Source of the DNA: Strigops habroptila
Lineage: Eukaryota; Chordata; Aves; Psittaciformes; Psittacidae
Direction: 5' to 3'
DNA: 64,000 bases
Assembly: GCF_004027225.2 (NCBI RefSeq)
Contig: NC_044297.2
Location: 5,166,047 to 5,230,046, forward strand
Shown here piece after piece: positions 10,620 through 20,211 of the stretch. Within the stretch, counting starts at the first letter, position 1. The number at the start of each line of letters is the position of its first letter. A model generated the notes under the pieces. That model saw only the letters and a list, made by a program, of their open reading frames with translations. It had not been told where the DNA came from and searched no databases. The position numbers and the translations under genes were made by a program.

Positions 10620-10866
10620 AGGGGAGCAGCGGGTACCACGTTGGGTACCATTCTGTGGACGATGCTCTGGGGCAAGACCAGTGGGTACCAGGCCAAGGGT
10701 GATGCTCTGGGGGAGAGCAGTGGGTACCACGCTGAAGGTGATGCCCGGTTCACCAGGATGGAGCAGATACCATGCTGAGGGTGATGCTCTGAGGGGGAAC
10801 AGCAGGTATCACACTAGGAACCACACTGAAGGTGATGCCCTACTCACCAGGATGCAGCAGACACCC
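10620..10866. repeat. Degenerate tandem array, period about 50 bp
   Basis: GTGGGTACCA, GGTGATGCTCTGGGG and ACCAGGATG-GCAG blocks recur at least five times between 10620 and 10866 with insertions and substitutions. Confidence 0.7.
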
Positions 10867-11049
10867 CAAAGACCCAAACTAGGGGGGTCACAGAGAGGGA
10901 TGGGGACACAGAAAGACCCCTCCAGCAGCTGCCTTCATCCTCTGCCATGCAGCATCTAGCCCTGAGCATTGGGGAGCTGCACAAAGCCTGTGGCAAAGCT
11001 TTGGCATGGGAAGGAAAACGCCCCCAGGCCCCATCAGTCTAAACACTCT

Positions 11050-11055
11050 TTTATT
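11050..11055 (-). terminator. FGF17: FGF17 polyadenylation signal
   Basis: TTTATT on the plus strand is AATAAA on the minus strand, 750 bases past the FGF17 stop. It is the first canonical signal downstream and implies a 3' UTR of about 0.78 kb. Confidence 0.7.
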
Positions 11056-11805
11056 TGCCTCAGGGTTTCCTCCTTTACACAAATCACCTCCAAAGTCTAA
11101 TGGTTTAGGCCTAAAACTGACTTGTAAAAGGAAACAGCAGAACTCAAAACCACACAACATCCATCAAAAATAAAAATAAAAATAGCCTAAAGGTGGTTCC
11201 TCTTTGGCCAGTGGAGCCTGGTGGGCACCATGCACGGCGCCACGCCGCCAGCATCCCAGTGCCTCTGGAGAGGGCACAGACCTTCCCCTCCAATAAATAA
11301 TGCAGAGACCCCATGGCCACGGGGAACAAGTGCTGGCCTTGGGCTCTGCATGCCCAGGCACCCCCTGCCTCCCCGTCAGAGCCGCATAAACAGACAGACA
11401 GACCATCACCTCCCCATCGCCAGGCCCTACCACCCCTCGCAGTGATGGGCACAGCATCCTGCTGACCCCAGGGATAAAGATGGGATTTCCATCACTGTAG
11501 TCTCGTGGCCCCATCCATACGTGGCACAGAAACCGCTGGGTCCATGGGGCACAGGAACATGTCCAGTGGTCCTAACCCTTGGTGGCATGGGGATGAGTCT
11601 CTGAGGGGTCGCCAAGGGACGTGGGCAAAGGCACTGGGTGGTGAACGTGGGTACCACGGGATGCTCTAGGGATGAGGGGACCCCAGTGCGGGGCTGCAGC
11701 CACCACCAACCTATTCCAAGAGCAGTATGAAAATAGAGCACCTTTGGAAGAGTGGGGGAGAACCGGGGTCTGTGAGGGCGAGGAGGGGGACGTGGGGCCA
11801 GGGCT

Positions 11806-12099
11806 TCACGTGCGGGCGCGGGGGGCACGGGTGCGGCGGGAGCGGCGCGTCGGGGAGGACGAGCCCACGAACTCGAACTGCTTCTGCCGCTCGGTGTTGG
11901 GGAAGGGCAACTGCCCCCGGTACAGGCGCTTGATGAAATGAGCCTCCCGCTGGTTCTGCCGGCTGCGGGAGGCCTTGCGGGGCCGGCCCCGGCGCGTGAA
12001 GGCCATGTACCAGCCCTCGTAGCGCGCATTCTGGAACGCCGTGTAGTTGTTCTCCAGCACGATCTCTGTGAAGATGCAGTCCTTGCTTTTGCCATTAGG
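11806..12099 (-). CDS. FGF17: FGF17 coding exon 5, residues 119-215 and stop
   Basis: Acceptor CCCGCAG. Encodes [19 protein letters not shown], then [20 protein letters not shown] and the Arg/Ser-rich C-terminus. The TGA stop is at 11806-11808. Confidence 0.96.
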   Translation of the reverse strand, partial: PNGKSKDCIFTEIVLENNYTAFQNARYEGWYMAFTRRGRPRKASRSRQNQREAHFIKRLYRGQLPFPNTERQKQFEFVGSSSPTRRSRRTRAPRART

Positions 12100-15000
12100 C
12101 TGCGGGGAGGAGGAGAAGGGTGCTTAGTGCCTGCAGGATGAGGATGGGGGCTTGGGGATGGGATGCAGGAGCCTGGGGCCCATCCCTGCCGCCACACAAC
12201 CCACCCCGTCCATGTTCACCACAACCCCAATGCACCAGGACCAGCTCCCCAGGGCTTCTCCCTGCAGGAACCAGGCTGAGCAGCACAATGCTGAGGGAGA
12301 AGGGGGATTGGCAGCTTCTGGAGCCACCCTCCCGCACCAACTCAGCGCCTGTGACTGGGGACACTGGCCAAGCACCCCGGCTCCAGCCCCTCGGTGGGTG
12401 TCTGGGCTGAGCTGCAGGGATGGGGACATGCAGAGGGTGAGCACGGGGTGGGCCCAGGACTCACTTTCCCAATGAGCTTGCCCCGCTTGCTCATGCAGAT
12501 GTACTTCTCGCTCTCCGCCCCCTTGATGCGGACGCGGCTCCCGAAGGTGTCTGTCTCCACAATGAGCTTGGCTGTGAGGAAGGGGAGCAACAGGGATGTG
12601 TCCCATGGGGGCTGTGGTACCCTCCATGAGCTACCACCACCCAACCACCACCCATCCCCTTGTCTTTGCCTCTATCTCACCCCCAGCATCCCTCCCAGCC
12701 CATCAGCAGTGAGGCCAGGAGGATGCTGAGCCCCAGCAGCCCGGGATGCTCCCCAGCCATGATGCTAAAGAGCCTTTTGTTAAAACCCAACAGACTCAAA
12801 CCAGGCGTTTGATGAAGGCGCCGCTGACAGCACCAGCCCCTTCCTCCCCCCAGCACATCCACATTGTCACCATTCAATGGGTTCTCCAGGGCCAGACCGA
12901 GTCCAGCGCCTGGTGGGTTAATGATCCTCATCCTCATTGTTTCTCTACAACACACAAGTGGCTGCAAAGGCTGGGACCTGACACCGAAACCAATGACCCA
13001 GTGGGTCCTGCATTCCCAAGCTGGCAGGGAAGGACCTGGGAAGGTGGGAATCATCCTCGCTGGTCACCAGGCTTTGAAACACCTTTCCCAAAGCTTTCAG
13101 ATGCCTCTGTGGGGCTGTGATGCCCACCAGTGAGGTGTCAGGGCTGGAGGCGCCCAGCAAACCCTATGGGGAAAGGTGGTGGGCTTTGAGTGATGACTAT
13201 GGTTGGACTTAAAGGTCTTTTCCAACTTAGTTGATTCTGTGGTTCTGGGTAGGCTCTGCCCACGCTGCCCACCACGTGTGGATATTTAGGAGGCTGATGC
13301 CAGGATCAGGTGATTCTCCATCAGGAAAAATCTGTCTCATGCTGGGGAGAGATTAGAAAGCAAAAGCCCTAAATATAGAGCTTATAAATGCTGTGTGGGA
13401 CCAGAGAAACACCTGATTTGGGATGCTTTGAGGTCAGGGCTGGCTGGTTTGGAGCTGTGCTTACATAGGGGTCATCTTGGGGGGGTGGGTTTGGTGTATG
13501 AAACCAGCTGCAGCAAGGAAAACCTCCCCACAACCCCACATGTTCCCCAACCCTTCCATGGTCCTCACCAAACTTGTTGCCGTCCTCGGCGGTGGCAGTG
13601 ATGCGCTTGCCGGTGACCTGGACGTGCTTGCCGCTGGTCCGGCTGTAGAGCTGGTACTCCCTGACCTGGCGCCGGCTCAGCTGGTCGCTCACGGCCCCCT
13701 GGTCCCTCACGTACTGGTTAAAATTAGGAGACGGTTGGTTCTCCCCCTTTGTTTACAAAGGGAAAAATAAAATCAATTTGCTTTGGAGAGTGGATGCGAA
13801 GGGCTGGAGGCGGGAGCCCGGCGGGGCGGGGGGCACCGGGACACAGGGATGGACCCACCAGCCCAGCTACGGGTGTGAGACAGCCCCCGGCCATCACCAG
13901 CCTTGGAGCAGTGACCAGGGCACTGGGAAGATGCTTTGGACCCCAGAGCAAAGGGCACAGCGTGCAGGGAGAGGCAGAGACCTCGCTTTGCATCCCGCGG
14001 ATGAGGAGGACGCAGAGGCTCACATGGAAGGATGCTCTCCTGACGTGCTCCCTCGGGAGCGTGTTTGAGCTGCTGCTCCTGGCCATGTCATAGGAGCTGG
14101 GAATGGTTTGGGTTGGAAGGGATCTTAAAGCTCCTCCAGTCCCAACTCCGCTGCCACAAGCGCTCAACAGCACCTCCTGCTCCAACAGCACCCTCTGCTC
14201 CCAGGCAGGCACTGAGGACAGGCTGGGATGCAAGAGCTTGTGGATCCCTCGTTGCGATTGAGACCCACCTAAAGCCATGCTGGGTGTCCCAGGAAAGGAG
14301 CCACCCAGTCCTAGCCCACTCTGGGCATGCACCCACCTCAGAACAGGGGAATAAACCACCTTAAGGACCTGGAATCACTTATGCCAACAGGGCAACACAA
14401 GCACATGAGGGTTATTGTGTGATAACCAGCAGATGATTGCTGCAGATGAGCTGGGGAGGGGGGGATTAGTGCTGGTGCTCAGCCCCCAGCCCCACTTCAG
14501 ACCCCAACCACACACATCTTAAGAGAAAACCTGGTTTAATCCCATGGGGAAATGGACTCAGGGCAGCTGAGCCAAGAGACATCAACCCCAGCCTGAAAAC
14601 CAGCTCCCAAAGGGCTGTGGGCAGGGGATGGACTCCAGGGGGGAACATCTCCTGCTGCTCCCCCTGGAGCTCATCTCATGGGGAGTATTTGGGGTCTGGC
14701 TGTCTGGTTTGGGGTGCACAACATCCCTTGTGCACAACATGCATGGACCCACTGCCCTGCACCCCAGGGCTGCAGCATCCCCTCTCTGGGCAGGGGGATC
14801 CAGCCCTGGCTGCTCTCACAATGGGGAGCAGAGGAATGGGGGGGCATTGCCTGACACCCCCCCCACACCTTTGTGTGCTCCTGGGGACTCATTTCCTGCT
14901 AGGATCTACTTTAAAGCCTTTGGGGCTGGCCAAGGAGGTGGGCTGGGAGGGGATGGGGGGGCCTCGCCATCAAAGGCTGTTCCCTTCCCCTCTAGTTTCC

Positions 15001-15947
15001 AAAGAAATGAGAGTGTTTACCTCGGGAAAAAGAAGGCAAAAAGAAAAGAAAGAGAGTCCCGAGGGTGGGTTGAGGCTGCTGGGGGGGGAGAAGGGGGTTG
15101 TCCAGGCTCTGGAGCAGAGGGTGCTCATATGGAACAGTGCATTTTAATAGCCACTGCCTTTCTAAAGCACACAAAAAGGGATGGTGCAGCCTGAGGGGGG
15201 GAAAGGAGGGGGTGTCAAACCTCACACCACCCACTGCTGGGGGGGGGCCCAGCCGCTGCTCTGCCCCATTAACCCCTTGGCAGCAGCTCAGCACCAGCCA
15301 GGGCAGAGCCCGGCCCTGCCAGCTCAAGGCTGATGGACTTGGCATGTCCTGCCCTGAGCAAAGGGTCTGCCCTGGGAGAGCTTCCCCGTTAACCTCATCC
15401 CAGCCCCTGGATGATGGGAAATGGGACAGCTCCAGGCTCCAGCTACGCCTGTGTCAACCCACTGCAGCCCAGAGGCCGGGCTGATGGGCACAACCAGCCC
15501 CGGTGGGGATACAACAGCATCCCTCCCCTGCCCAGAGCTGGGACCCACTTGGGGTGGGCATGTAGTGGTCCCGTTGGTCACTGGGAAAGCCACCCACCAA
15601 AGCCAAGGACATCGCAAAGGAACGTCCCCATTCCCCAAGGGTTAGCTCAGAGGATGGCAGAGCTGGTGCCTTCACCCGGCGCTGCGGTGCGCCATGGGGT
15701 TAGTAAAACATCCACCTACCTGCGTCTGACAGGAGAACATGAGGAGCTGGAAACATCTGGAGACAAAGAGAAAGGGAGAGAACAGGGTGGTTTGCTCGGG
15801 GTCGGTTGTTTTCTCTTTTCTCCCCCCTTCCCACCACAAGGAATTGCTGTGGTTGAGGATAAACTCCTGCTAGACCCGGGTCGCAGAGGACTGCAACTGG
15901 CAGCGCGGGGCTTACATGGAGAGGTTCTGCAGGCTGATGGGCTGCAT
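11806..15947 (-). CDS. FGF17: FGF17, secreted fibroblast growth factor of the FGF8/17/18 subfamily
   Basis: FGF17 is a secreted heparin-binding ligand for the 'c' splice forms of FGF receptors, best known in midbrain-hindbrain patterning. Coding exons: 15916-15947, 15720-15756, 13569-13746, 12465-12571, 11806-12099, giving 215 residues (human 216 from memory). Residues 1-23 form a hydrophobic signal peptide ending CQTQ. The FGF core follows ([54 protein letters not shown]) and then a basic tail ([14 protein letters not shown]). The CQTQGEN junction and the NPM2-FGF17-DMTN order favour FGF17 over FGF8 or FGF18. The weakest point is the exon 3 acceptor. Confidence 0.95.
12465..12571 (-). CDS. 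FGF17: FGF17 coding exon 4, residues 84-118
   Basis: Acceptor CTCACAG, donor GTGAGT (12459-12464). Encodes [20 protein letters not shown] and [15 protein letters not shown], the heart of the beta-trefoil. Confidence 0.96.
12572..13568 (-). other. FGF17 intron 3
   Basis: 997 bases. The only recognisable content is a short plus-sense CR1 tail at about 13180-13250 (AAAGGTCTTTTCCAACTTAG, then GATTCTGTGG). Confidence 0.7.
13569..13746 (-). CDS. FGF17: FGF17 coding exon 3, residues 24-82
   Basis: Donor GTGAGG (13563-13568). Encodes [40 protein letters not shown] and [19 protein letters not shown]. The acceptor implied by phase is an unusual AAAG preceded by TTTATTTTTCCCTTTG; no better AG lies nearby. 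Confidence 0.88.
13747..15719 (-). other. FGF17 intron 2
   Basis: About 2 kb with no coding signal. A short minus-sense CR1 tail is at 14097-14160 (GAATGGTTTGGGTTGGAAGG). The rest is unique GC-rich DNA. Confidence 0.65.
15720..15756 (-). CDS. FGF17: FGF17 coding exon 2, residues 11-23
   Basis: A 37-base exon between CTCCAG and GTAGGT (15714-15719). Encodes [12 protein letters not shown], the hydrophobic core and end of the signal peptide, aligning to human CLQLLILCCQTQ as I recall it. Confidence 0.88.
15916..15947 (-). CDS. FGF17: FGF17 coding exon 1, residues 1-10
   Basis: ATG at 15947 encodes [10 protein letters not shown] and ends at donor GTAAGC (15910-15915). Two bases carry over and complete an Ile codon in exon 2. 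NLS-I-C aligns with family NLTLC. Confidence 0.82.
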
Positions 15948-16520
15948 GGTGCTCCTCGAAGCCCCCCGGGCACGGCATGAAACGCTGTCTGCAAGCCTCA
16001 AAGCCTCCCTCCCAGCCGGCGCATCCCCAGGGCGCAGCCGGTCCCCTCCTTCCTCCGGCGGCCGAGGGCAGAGCCTGGTGAGAGCCGGGCACCAGCGGAG
16101 CAGCAGAAGGGATGGAGCATGGGGCAGGCAGCTGAAGCCGGGTCCTCTCCTCCTCCGGCCCCGGGGCGTCCTACACCTCGGGGGCATCCAGATCCATCCT
16201 GTCCCCTTCGTCCAAACCCCATCAGCGGCCCGGCCCCGGGTTAGTCCCTGGTTCGCATCTCCCTGCGGCAGCACTAGTGGGAGAAGCGGCTGCGGGCAGG
16301 GCAGGGCTGCCCACGGTCAAGGGTGGGCTCCATCGAGCTGCCAGCGCCCTCCCGCTCCCAACCTGGTGCTGGGAGATGCACCAAGGGGCAGCCTTTAAAG
16401 GTGGGGAGAGCCCATGCGAAGAGGGGCCGGGCCTGCCCCGGGAGGCAGCCGGCTCCGGAGCGGGAAGGAGGATCAGGAGGATCCCACCTCGCAAGGGTCA
16501 GGCAGGAGGAGGGGACAGGG
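15948..16520 (-). promoter_or_regulatory. FGF17: FGF17 5' UTR and CpG-rich promoter region
   Basis: GC- and CpG-rich sequence directly upstream of the FGF17 start codon. No TATA box in the right place was seen. The transcription start cannot be fixed by eye. Confidence 0.5.
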
Positions 16521-17970
16521 TAGGAGTGTCCCCATGGCCGGGGGTGGCAAAGCCCCCGTCTCACCCCACAGACGGGGAGATGCTGGGTTTGGGACGTGGT
16601 GGGGCACGGTGATGGTACCAGCTGCAGGGAGAGATGCTCTGGCACTGAGGATGCTTCTTGTCATCTTCCTCACCCCAAGGTGCCCAAGCATTTAACCAGC
16701 TGGTTTAGTGCGGGGAGTGGGGGGGCTCTGGGGACCCCAATGCATCCCACAGCTCCACCCTTCCTGCTCCCACCCCACCAGGTATCATTTCCCCACCAGG
16801 AGCAGGGGCTGAGCACCCTCCACGCTCCATTTGCTGGATCAGGGAGGTGCAAAGTGCCTTATAAATACCCCAGCAGGGAGCTGGGTGGTACCTTGGGGGG
16901 TAAGACACCTCCGTGGGGTGGCCCTTATGGAGTACATGAGGAGTTTAGTGCAGACGCCACTTGCTCCATGCTTGTGCCTCAGTTTCCCCATCAGTGCAAA
17001 GAGGGGGCATTGGAGCCCATGGGAAAGCATGGTGGGGATCAACAGGACACGCAGCTGCAGGAGGGTGGGGGGCCTGATTCAGTGCTAACGACCCCAATTA
17101 GACCTCCCCTGCTGCCTTCTCACCTCCTAGGCCAGGAATCCAGCCCAAAGTACAGCTTGTGGCCCCATAACCACAACCACAGCATCCCCAAATTCAGGGG
17201 TCCCCTTTCACTCCCATGGGGACGTGCAAACACCCCATCCCTGGGGCTCAGCATCCCCTGGGGGGGCCACGGGGCAGGGCTGGAGCTCAGCACCTCCAGC
17301 CATGGGGGATGATGGATGGCCACGGAGCCGTCATCACCCCTGACGTGCCCCCCCGGGCTGGGGCAGGGGTCCCGTGGAGCTGTCAGCGCAGCGGCGGGGG
17401 GCGGCCTGTGCAAGCAGCCCCTGCAGGGCGAGGAAAGGCTGAAGGGATGAAGGGACAGGGCCAGCGGTGCCTGTCACAGCCTCCTGCGTGTGGCCTCAGA
17501 GGCCAGAGCCCGTGGGGACCATCCCCTCGCCCTCCTCCCCATCGCCCCAGCCCAGCAGCCCAAACAGGACAGACCCGGCCCCACATTCCCCCCTATGGCC
17601 CCCCCGCTCCTGCCCCACACCTGGAGCAGACCAAAGCCTTTGTGGTGGCTCAGCTCCCCTCTCGGAGCCAATCTGGGACCCAACAGCCCCCCCCAGACCC
17701 TCCACCACTACCTGCTGCCTCCAGCCCACGGCCAGGTCAATGGGTTATAATCATCTCCCTGCTGCTCTGTAATCCCCTTTTGTCTCCTATTCACAAGCAC
17801 CGCTTGTAGCCCTGCACAGGACAGGGGCAGGGGGGCTGCTGCCGGTCCCCCAGCCCCAGGGGAAGGATGTTCCAGGGTGGGCAGTGGGCACAGGGCTCCT
17901 GGAAGGCCCTGGCTGGGATGGAGGGTGCTCCAATGGCCCCCACAACCCCTCTATCCTCGGCACGGAGCCA
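16521..17970. other. Intergenic DNA between FGF17 and NPM2
   Basis: No gene or interspersed repeat recognised. An AT-richer patch at about 17740-17815 (TATAATCATCTCC, GTAATCCCCTTTTGTC) stands out from GC-rich flanks and could be regulatory. Confidence 0.4.
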
Positions 17971-17986
17971 GCAGCGCGAAACAGCC

Positions 17987-17992
17987 TTTATT
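17987..17992 (-). terminator. NPM2: NPM2 polyadenylation signal
   Basis: TTTATT on plus is AATAAA on minus, 223 bases past the NPM2 TAG. It is the first canonical signal after the stop. Confidence 0.75.
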
Positions 17993-18214
17993 GGGCAACA
18001 CCAAAGTAGCAGCATTCTGGGCTCCTCTGCAGCTGGAAGGGAAGAAGAAAGGCCCCTCTGAGGCCCTGACCCTGGTTTAGGACTGGGGAGGATCCAGCCC
18101 CACTCAGACATCAAATAGGGGCACACACAGGTCCCCTCCCAGCGCTACAGGGACCCTCACACCCATCCCACTGCCCCACACCCGGTACCTGGTTGGGCTC
18201 TGCCACAGCTCCTG

Positions 18215-18259
18215 CTACTTCTTTGCTGCTGGTTTCCTGCCCCGGCCGGCTCCTCGCCC
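18215..18259 (-). CDS. NPM2: NPM2 last coding exon
   Basis: Acceptor CTGCAG. Encodes GRGAGRGRKPAAKK then TAG (18215-18217). The match to the amphibian nucleoplasmin tail fixes the frame. Confidence 0.9.
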   Translation of the reverse strand, partial: GRGAGRGRKPAAKK

Positions 18260-19602
18260 CTGCAGGGACGAGGATGGGGCTGAACATGGGAGCACCCAGC
18301 CCAAAGAGCCCCCAACACTGCGTTTCCCCCTCAGTTTTGGGTCTCATATCACCCCCTTTCCCTCCCCAGGAGCTCCCAGTTGTGGGCAATGAGTGTTAAC
18401 CCACATGGTGCAAAGGGACAACCCAACCAGCCCCTATTTTGCCAGGAAGGGGATCCTCAGGGGAGACTTTGTTCCTGCTTGGGAGAGAAGGGGAGGGCTG
18501 GGATTAGGGGTGCGGGGTCCCAGCAGCATGGGGGTCCCCTGCTCCATGGCAGGGCTGGCGCATGCTCTTCTTCCATCATACTCACAGCTCATCCTCCTTC
18601 TCCAGCCTGCTCTTCTAGAGGAGAAAGAGGCAGATGTAGAGAGCAGGGCCAGGCTCACATGGGCAGGATGGGGATTCGCTATGGAGCGGAGTCTTCCTCC
18701 CCAAAGGATGAAGATCATGTAATGAAGGGTTTGGTGGGAGCATGGAAGCTCCCAGGAGAGGAACCTGCATCCTGCCCCTCCATAGCACAGGGACCCCACA
18801 CCCCCCCCATCCCCAGCCTGCTACAAGGGGTTACCTTGGCAGTGCTGCCCTTCCTGGCAGCTTGGCCCTTGGGGGACTCCTCCACTGGCTCCTCTTCCTC
18901 AGCATCCTCCTCCTTGGACAGGTTGGGCACCACTGTGGGAGAGCCCGGCTGAGCCCCTGGCTCCCAGCGGGGGTGTCGGGGGGGGGTACCCCAGTACTCA
19001 CTGGAGAAGTGCTTCCCGCTGATGTAGACGGGTCCGGAGCCGGCACTCAGGTGGAATGTGACCGGAGGCATCAGCTCCATTCCCTGCAGCACGGCCTGGA
19101 AGAGGGCAGAGTGGCAGCACCCACCGCCCCCCCAGCGCAGCCCCTGCCCCAGCACTCACCGTGGGCAGCACCGACGGCTTCAGCATGGCCAAGGGCACTG
19201 CGGCCCCGTCCTCAGCCAGCACCAGCTCCACCACGTGGAACTCGTCCTGCGCCAGCTCCCCCATGCAGACCTGCGAGGAACAGCAACATCCCCCCCAGCA
19301 CCCAGGAGCCCCCCGCCCGGGCCCCCGGCGCACAGGGACAACCTACTGCGCACAGGGAGAGCCGCTGCCCGCATCGCCGTGCCTCCGGCGCTTGGAAGCT
19401 GTAGGAGTCCCGCTCGCGGCTCAGCTCACAGCCTGCGGGCACACAGCGCAGAGCGGCAACCCCAGGTTGGGGGCACAGGGAAAGGGGGAGCAGTTCCCAG
19501 CCCCCAGGGATGCTGCTGATGCTCACCCCAGATCACAGACAAGGGCCTCTTGAAGTTGCTGTCCATGCCAATGCTGTCTGTAAAGGACATGGTGCTGCTC
19601 AT
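18215..19602 (-). CDS. NPM2: NPM2 (nucleoplasmin-2), egg histone chaperone
   Basis: NPM2 is the maternal nucleoplasmin that stores H2A-H2B in eggs and remodels sperm chromatin. Exons: 19527-19602, 19347-19432, 19160-19270, 19002-19095, 18835-18932, 18586-18614, 18405-18474 (tentative), 18215-18259; total 202 residues. The core pentamer domain runs about 20-122 (VIWGCELSRERDSYSF, VCMGELAQDEFHVVEL, MPPVTFHLSAGSGPVYISGK). Then comes an acidic tract (KEEDAEEEEPVEESPK) and a basic end GRGAGRGRKPAAKK that matches the frog nucleoplasmin C-terminus. PBDC1 starts head-to-head about 590 bases away. The A1 acidic loop is absent and the usual bipartite nuclear signal is weak. Confidence 0.93.
18405..18474 (-). 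CDS. NPM2: NPM2 tentative penultimate exon
   Basis: The flanking exons need a missing exon of length 3n+1. This 70-base interval lies between AAGCAG and donor GTGGGT and is open in the required frame (NKVSPEDPLPGKIGAGW...). I see no family match, so a different small exon is possible. Confidence 0.35.
18586..18614 (-). CDS. NPM2: NPM2 micro-exon, residues 156-164
   Basis: 29 bases between CTCTAG and GTGAGT. Encodes KSRLEKEDE, matching nucleoplasmin KKLDKEDE. The following in-frame TGA would lie in the intron. Confidence 0.8.
18835..18932 (-). CDS. NPM2: NPM2 coding exon, residues 124-155
   Basis: Acceptor CCCACAG, donor GTAACC (18829-18834). Encodes VPNLSKEEDAEEEEPVEESP and KGQAARKGSTAK: the acidic tract and start of the basic signal. 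Confidence 0.88.
19002..19095 (-). CDS. NPM2: NPM2 coding exon, residues 92-122
   Basis: Acceptor TTCCAG, donor GTGAGT (18996-19001). Encodes AVLQGMELMPPVTFHLSAGS and GPVYISGKHFS, the last core strands. Confidence 0.93.
19160..19270 (-). CDS. NPM2: NPM2 coding exon, residues 55-91
   Basis: Acceptor CTCGCAG, donor GTGAGT (19154-19159). Encodes VCMGELAQDEFHVVELVLAE and DGAAVPLAMLKPSVLPT. Confidence 0.94.
19347..19432 (-). CDS. NPM2: NPM2 coding exon, residues 27-54
   Basis: Acceptor CCCGCAG, donor GTAGGT (19341-19346). Encodes CELSRERDSYSFQAPEARRC and GQRLSLCA, the first core strands. Confidence 0.92.
19527..19602 (-). CDS. NPM2: NPM2 first coding exon, residues 1-25
   Basis: ATG at 19602 encodes MSSTMSFTDSIGMDSNFKRP and LSVIW, with donor GTGAGC (19521-19526). 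An internal Met at residue 5 is an alternative start. Confidence 0.88.
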
Positions 19603-20193
19603 TGGGGAACCCCCAACCCCAGCACCTCACCCCCAGAAGCCAGAACTGGGTTAGAGAACTCACCCTCAGCCACTACAATGCAGTTACCAACCCAAAAACA
19701 GCCTCTAACGCAGCAGCCCCAACCCAGGCAGCTTATACAGGCAGAGGGCCCCACCCAATCACCCAATCAGTCAATGAGCACCCTTCCATCTTAATAGCAC
19801 CCACCCTTGGAGTCAATCAGACCCCTCATGAGTGTGTGAGCCCCTTGGCACTTCACAGGTCACTGTGCCCTTCTGTGCGCCACCTTGCGCTGCAGCATCT
19901 GCCTTGTGCCACCTTGCACTGACACTGCTGCCATGGAGCACCGCGCCCCGCCTTGTGCCCCCCGCACTGACACTGCTGCCATGGAGCACCGCGCCCCGCC
20001 TTGTGCCCCCCGCACTGACACTGCTGCCGCGGAGCACCGCGCCCCGCCTTGTGTCCCTCACACTGACACTGCTGCCATGGAGCACCGCGCCCCGCCTTGT
20101 GCCACGGCACGTTCCTGCCCCCCCCCGCACGTTCCCCCGTGTCCCCGCGGGCGCACGCGCGGGGGGGCGGGGCCTCTTTCGTCAGCGCTGTCG
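19603..20193. promoter_or_regulatory. Head-to-head NPM2/PBDC1 promoter interval
   Basis: The two start codons are 591 bases apart on opposite strands. The interval holds two CCAATC boxes (19754-19769), a CpG-dense half near PBDC1 and an NRF1-like GCGCACGCGC at 20151-20160. It pairs an egg-specific gene with a housekeeping gene. Confidence 0.6.
19917..20108. repeat. Four copies of a 48-bp GC-rich repeat in the promoter interval
   Basis: Units start at 19917, 19965, 20013 and 20061, each beginning CACTGACACTGCTGCC and containing GGAGCACCGCGCCCCGCCTT. Copies differ at only a few bases. Because 48 is a multiple of three, each strand shows repeated open frames, which I take to be artefacts. Confidence 0.95.
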
Positions 20194-20211
20194 ATGGCGG
20201 CGGCGGGACTG
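20194..20211 (+). CDS. PBDC1: PBDC1 exon 1, residues 1-6
   Basis: Encodes MAAAGL and ends at donor GTGGGT. The ATGGCGGC context resembles a YY1-type initiation site. Confidence 0.8.

Noticed and set aside
11289-11296. AATAAA on the plus strand near FGF17
   Set aside because: No plus-strand gene ends here; on the minus strand this is not a polyadenylation signal.
16859-16867. TATA-box-like TTATAAATA
   Set aside because: It is on the plus strand about 0.9 kb from FGF17, with no plus-strand gene downstream.
19813-20130. Repetitive open frames on both strands near NPM2/PBDC1
   Set aside because: A 48-bp repeat keeps frame by its length alone. The segment lies in the promoter interval between two supported start codons.
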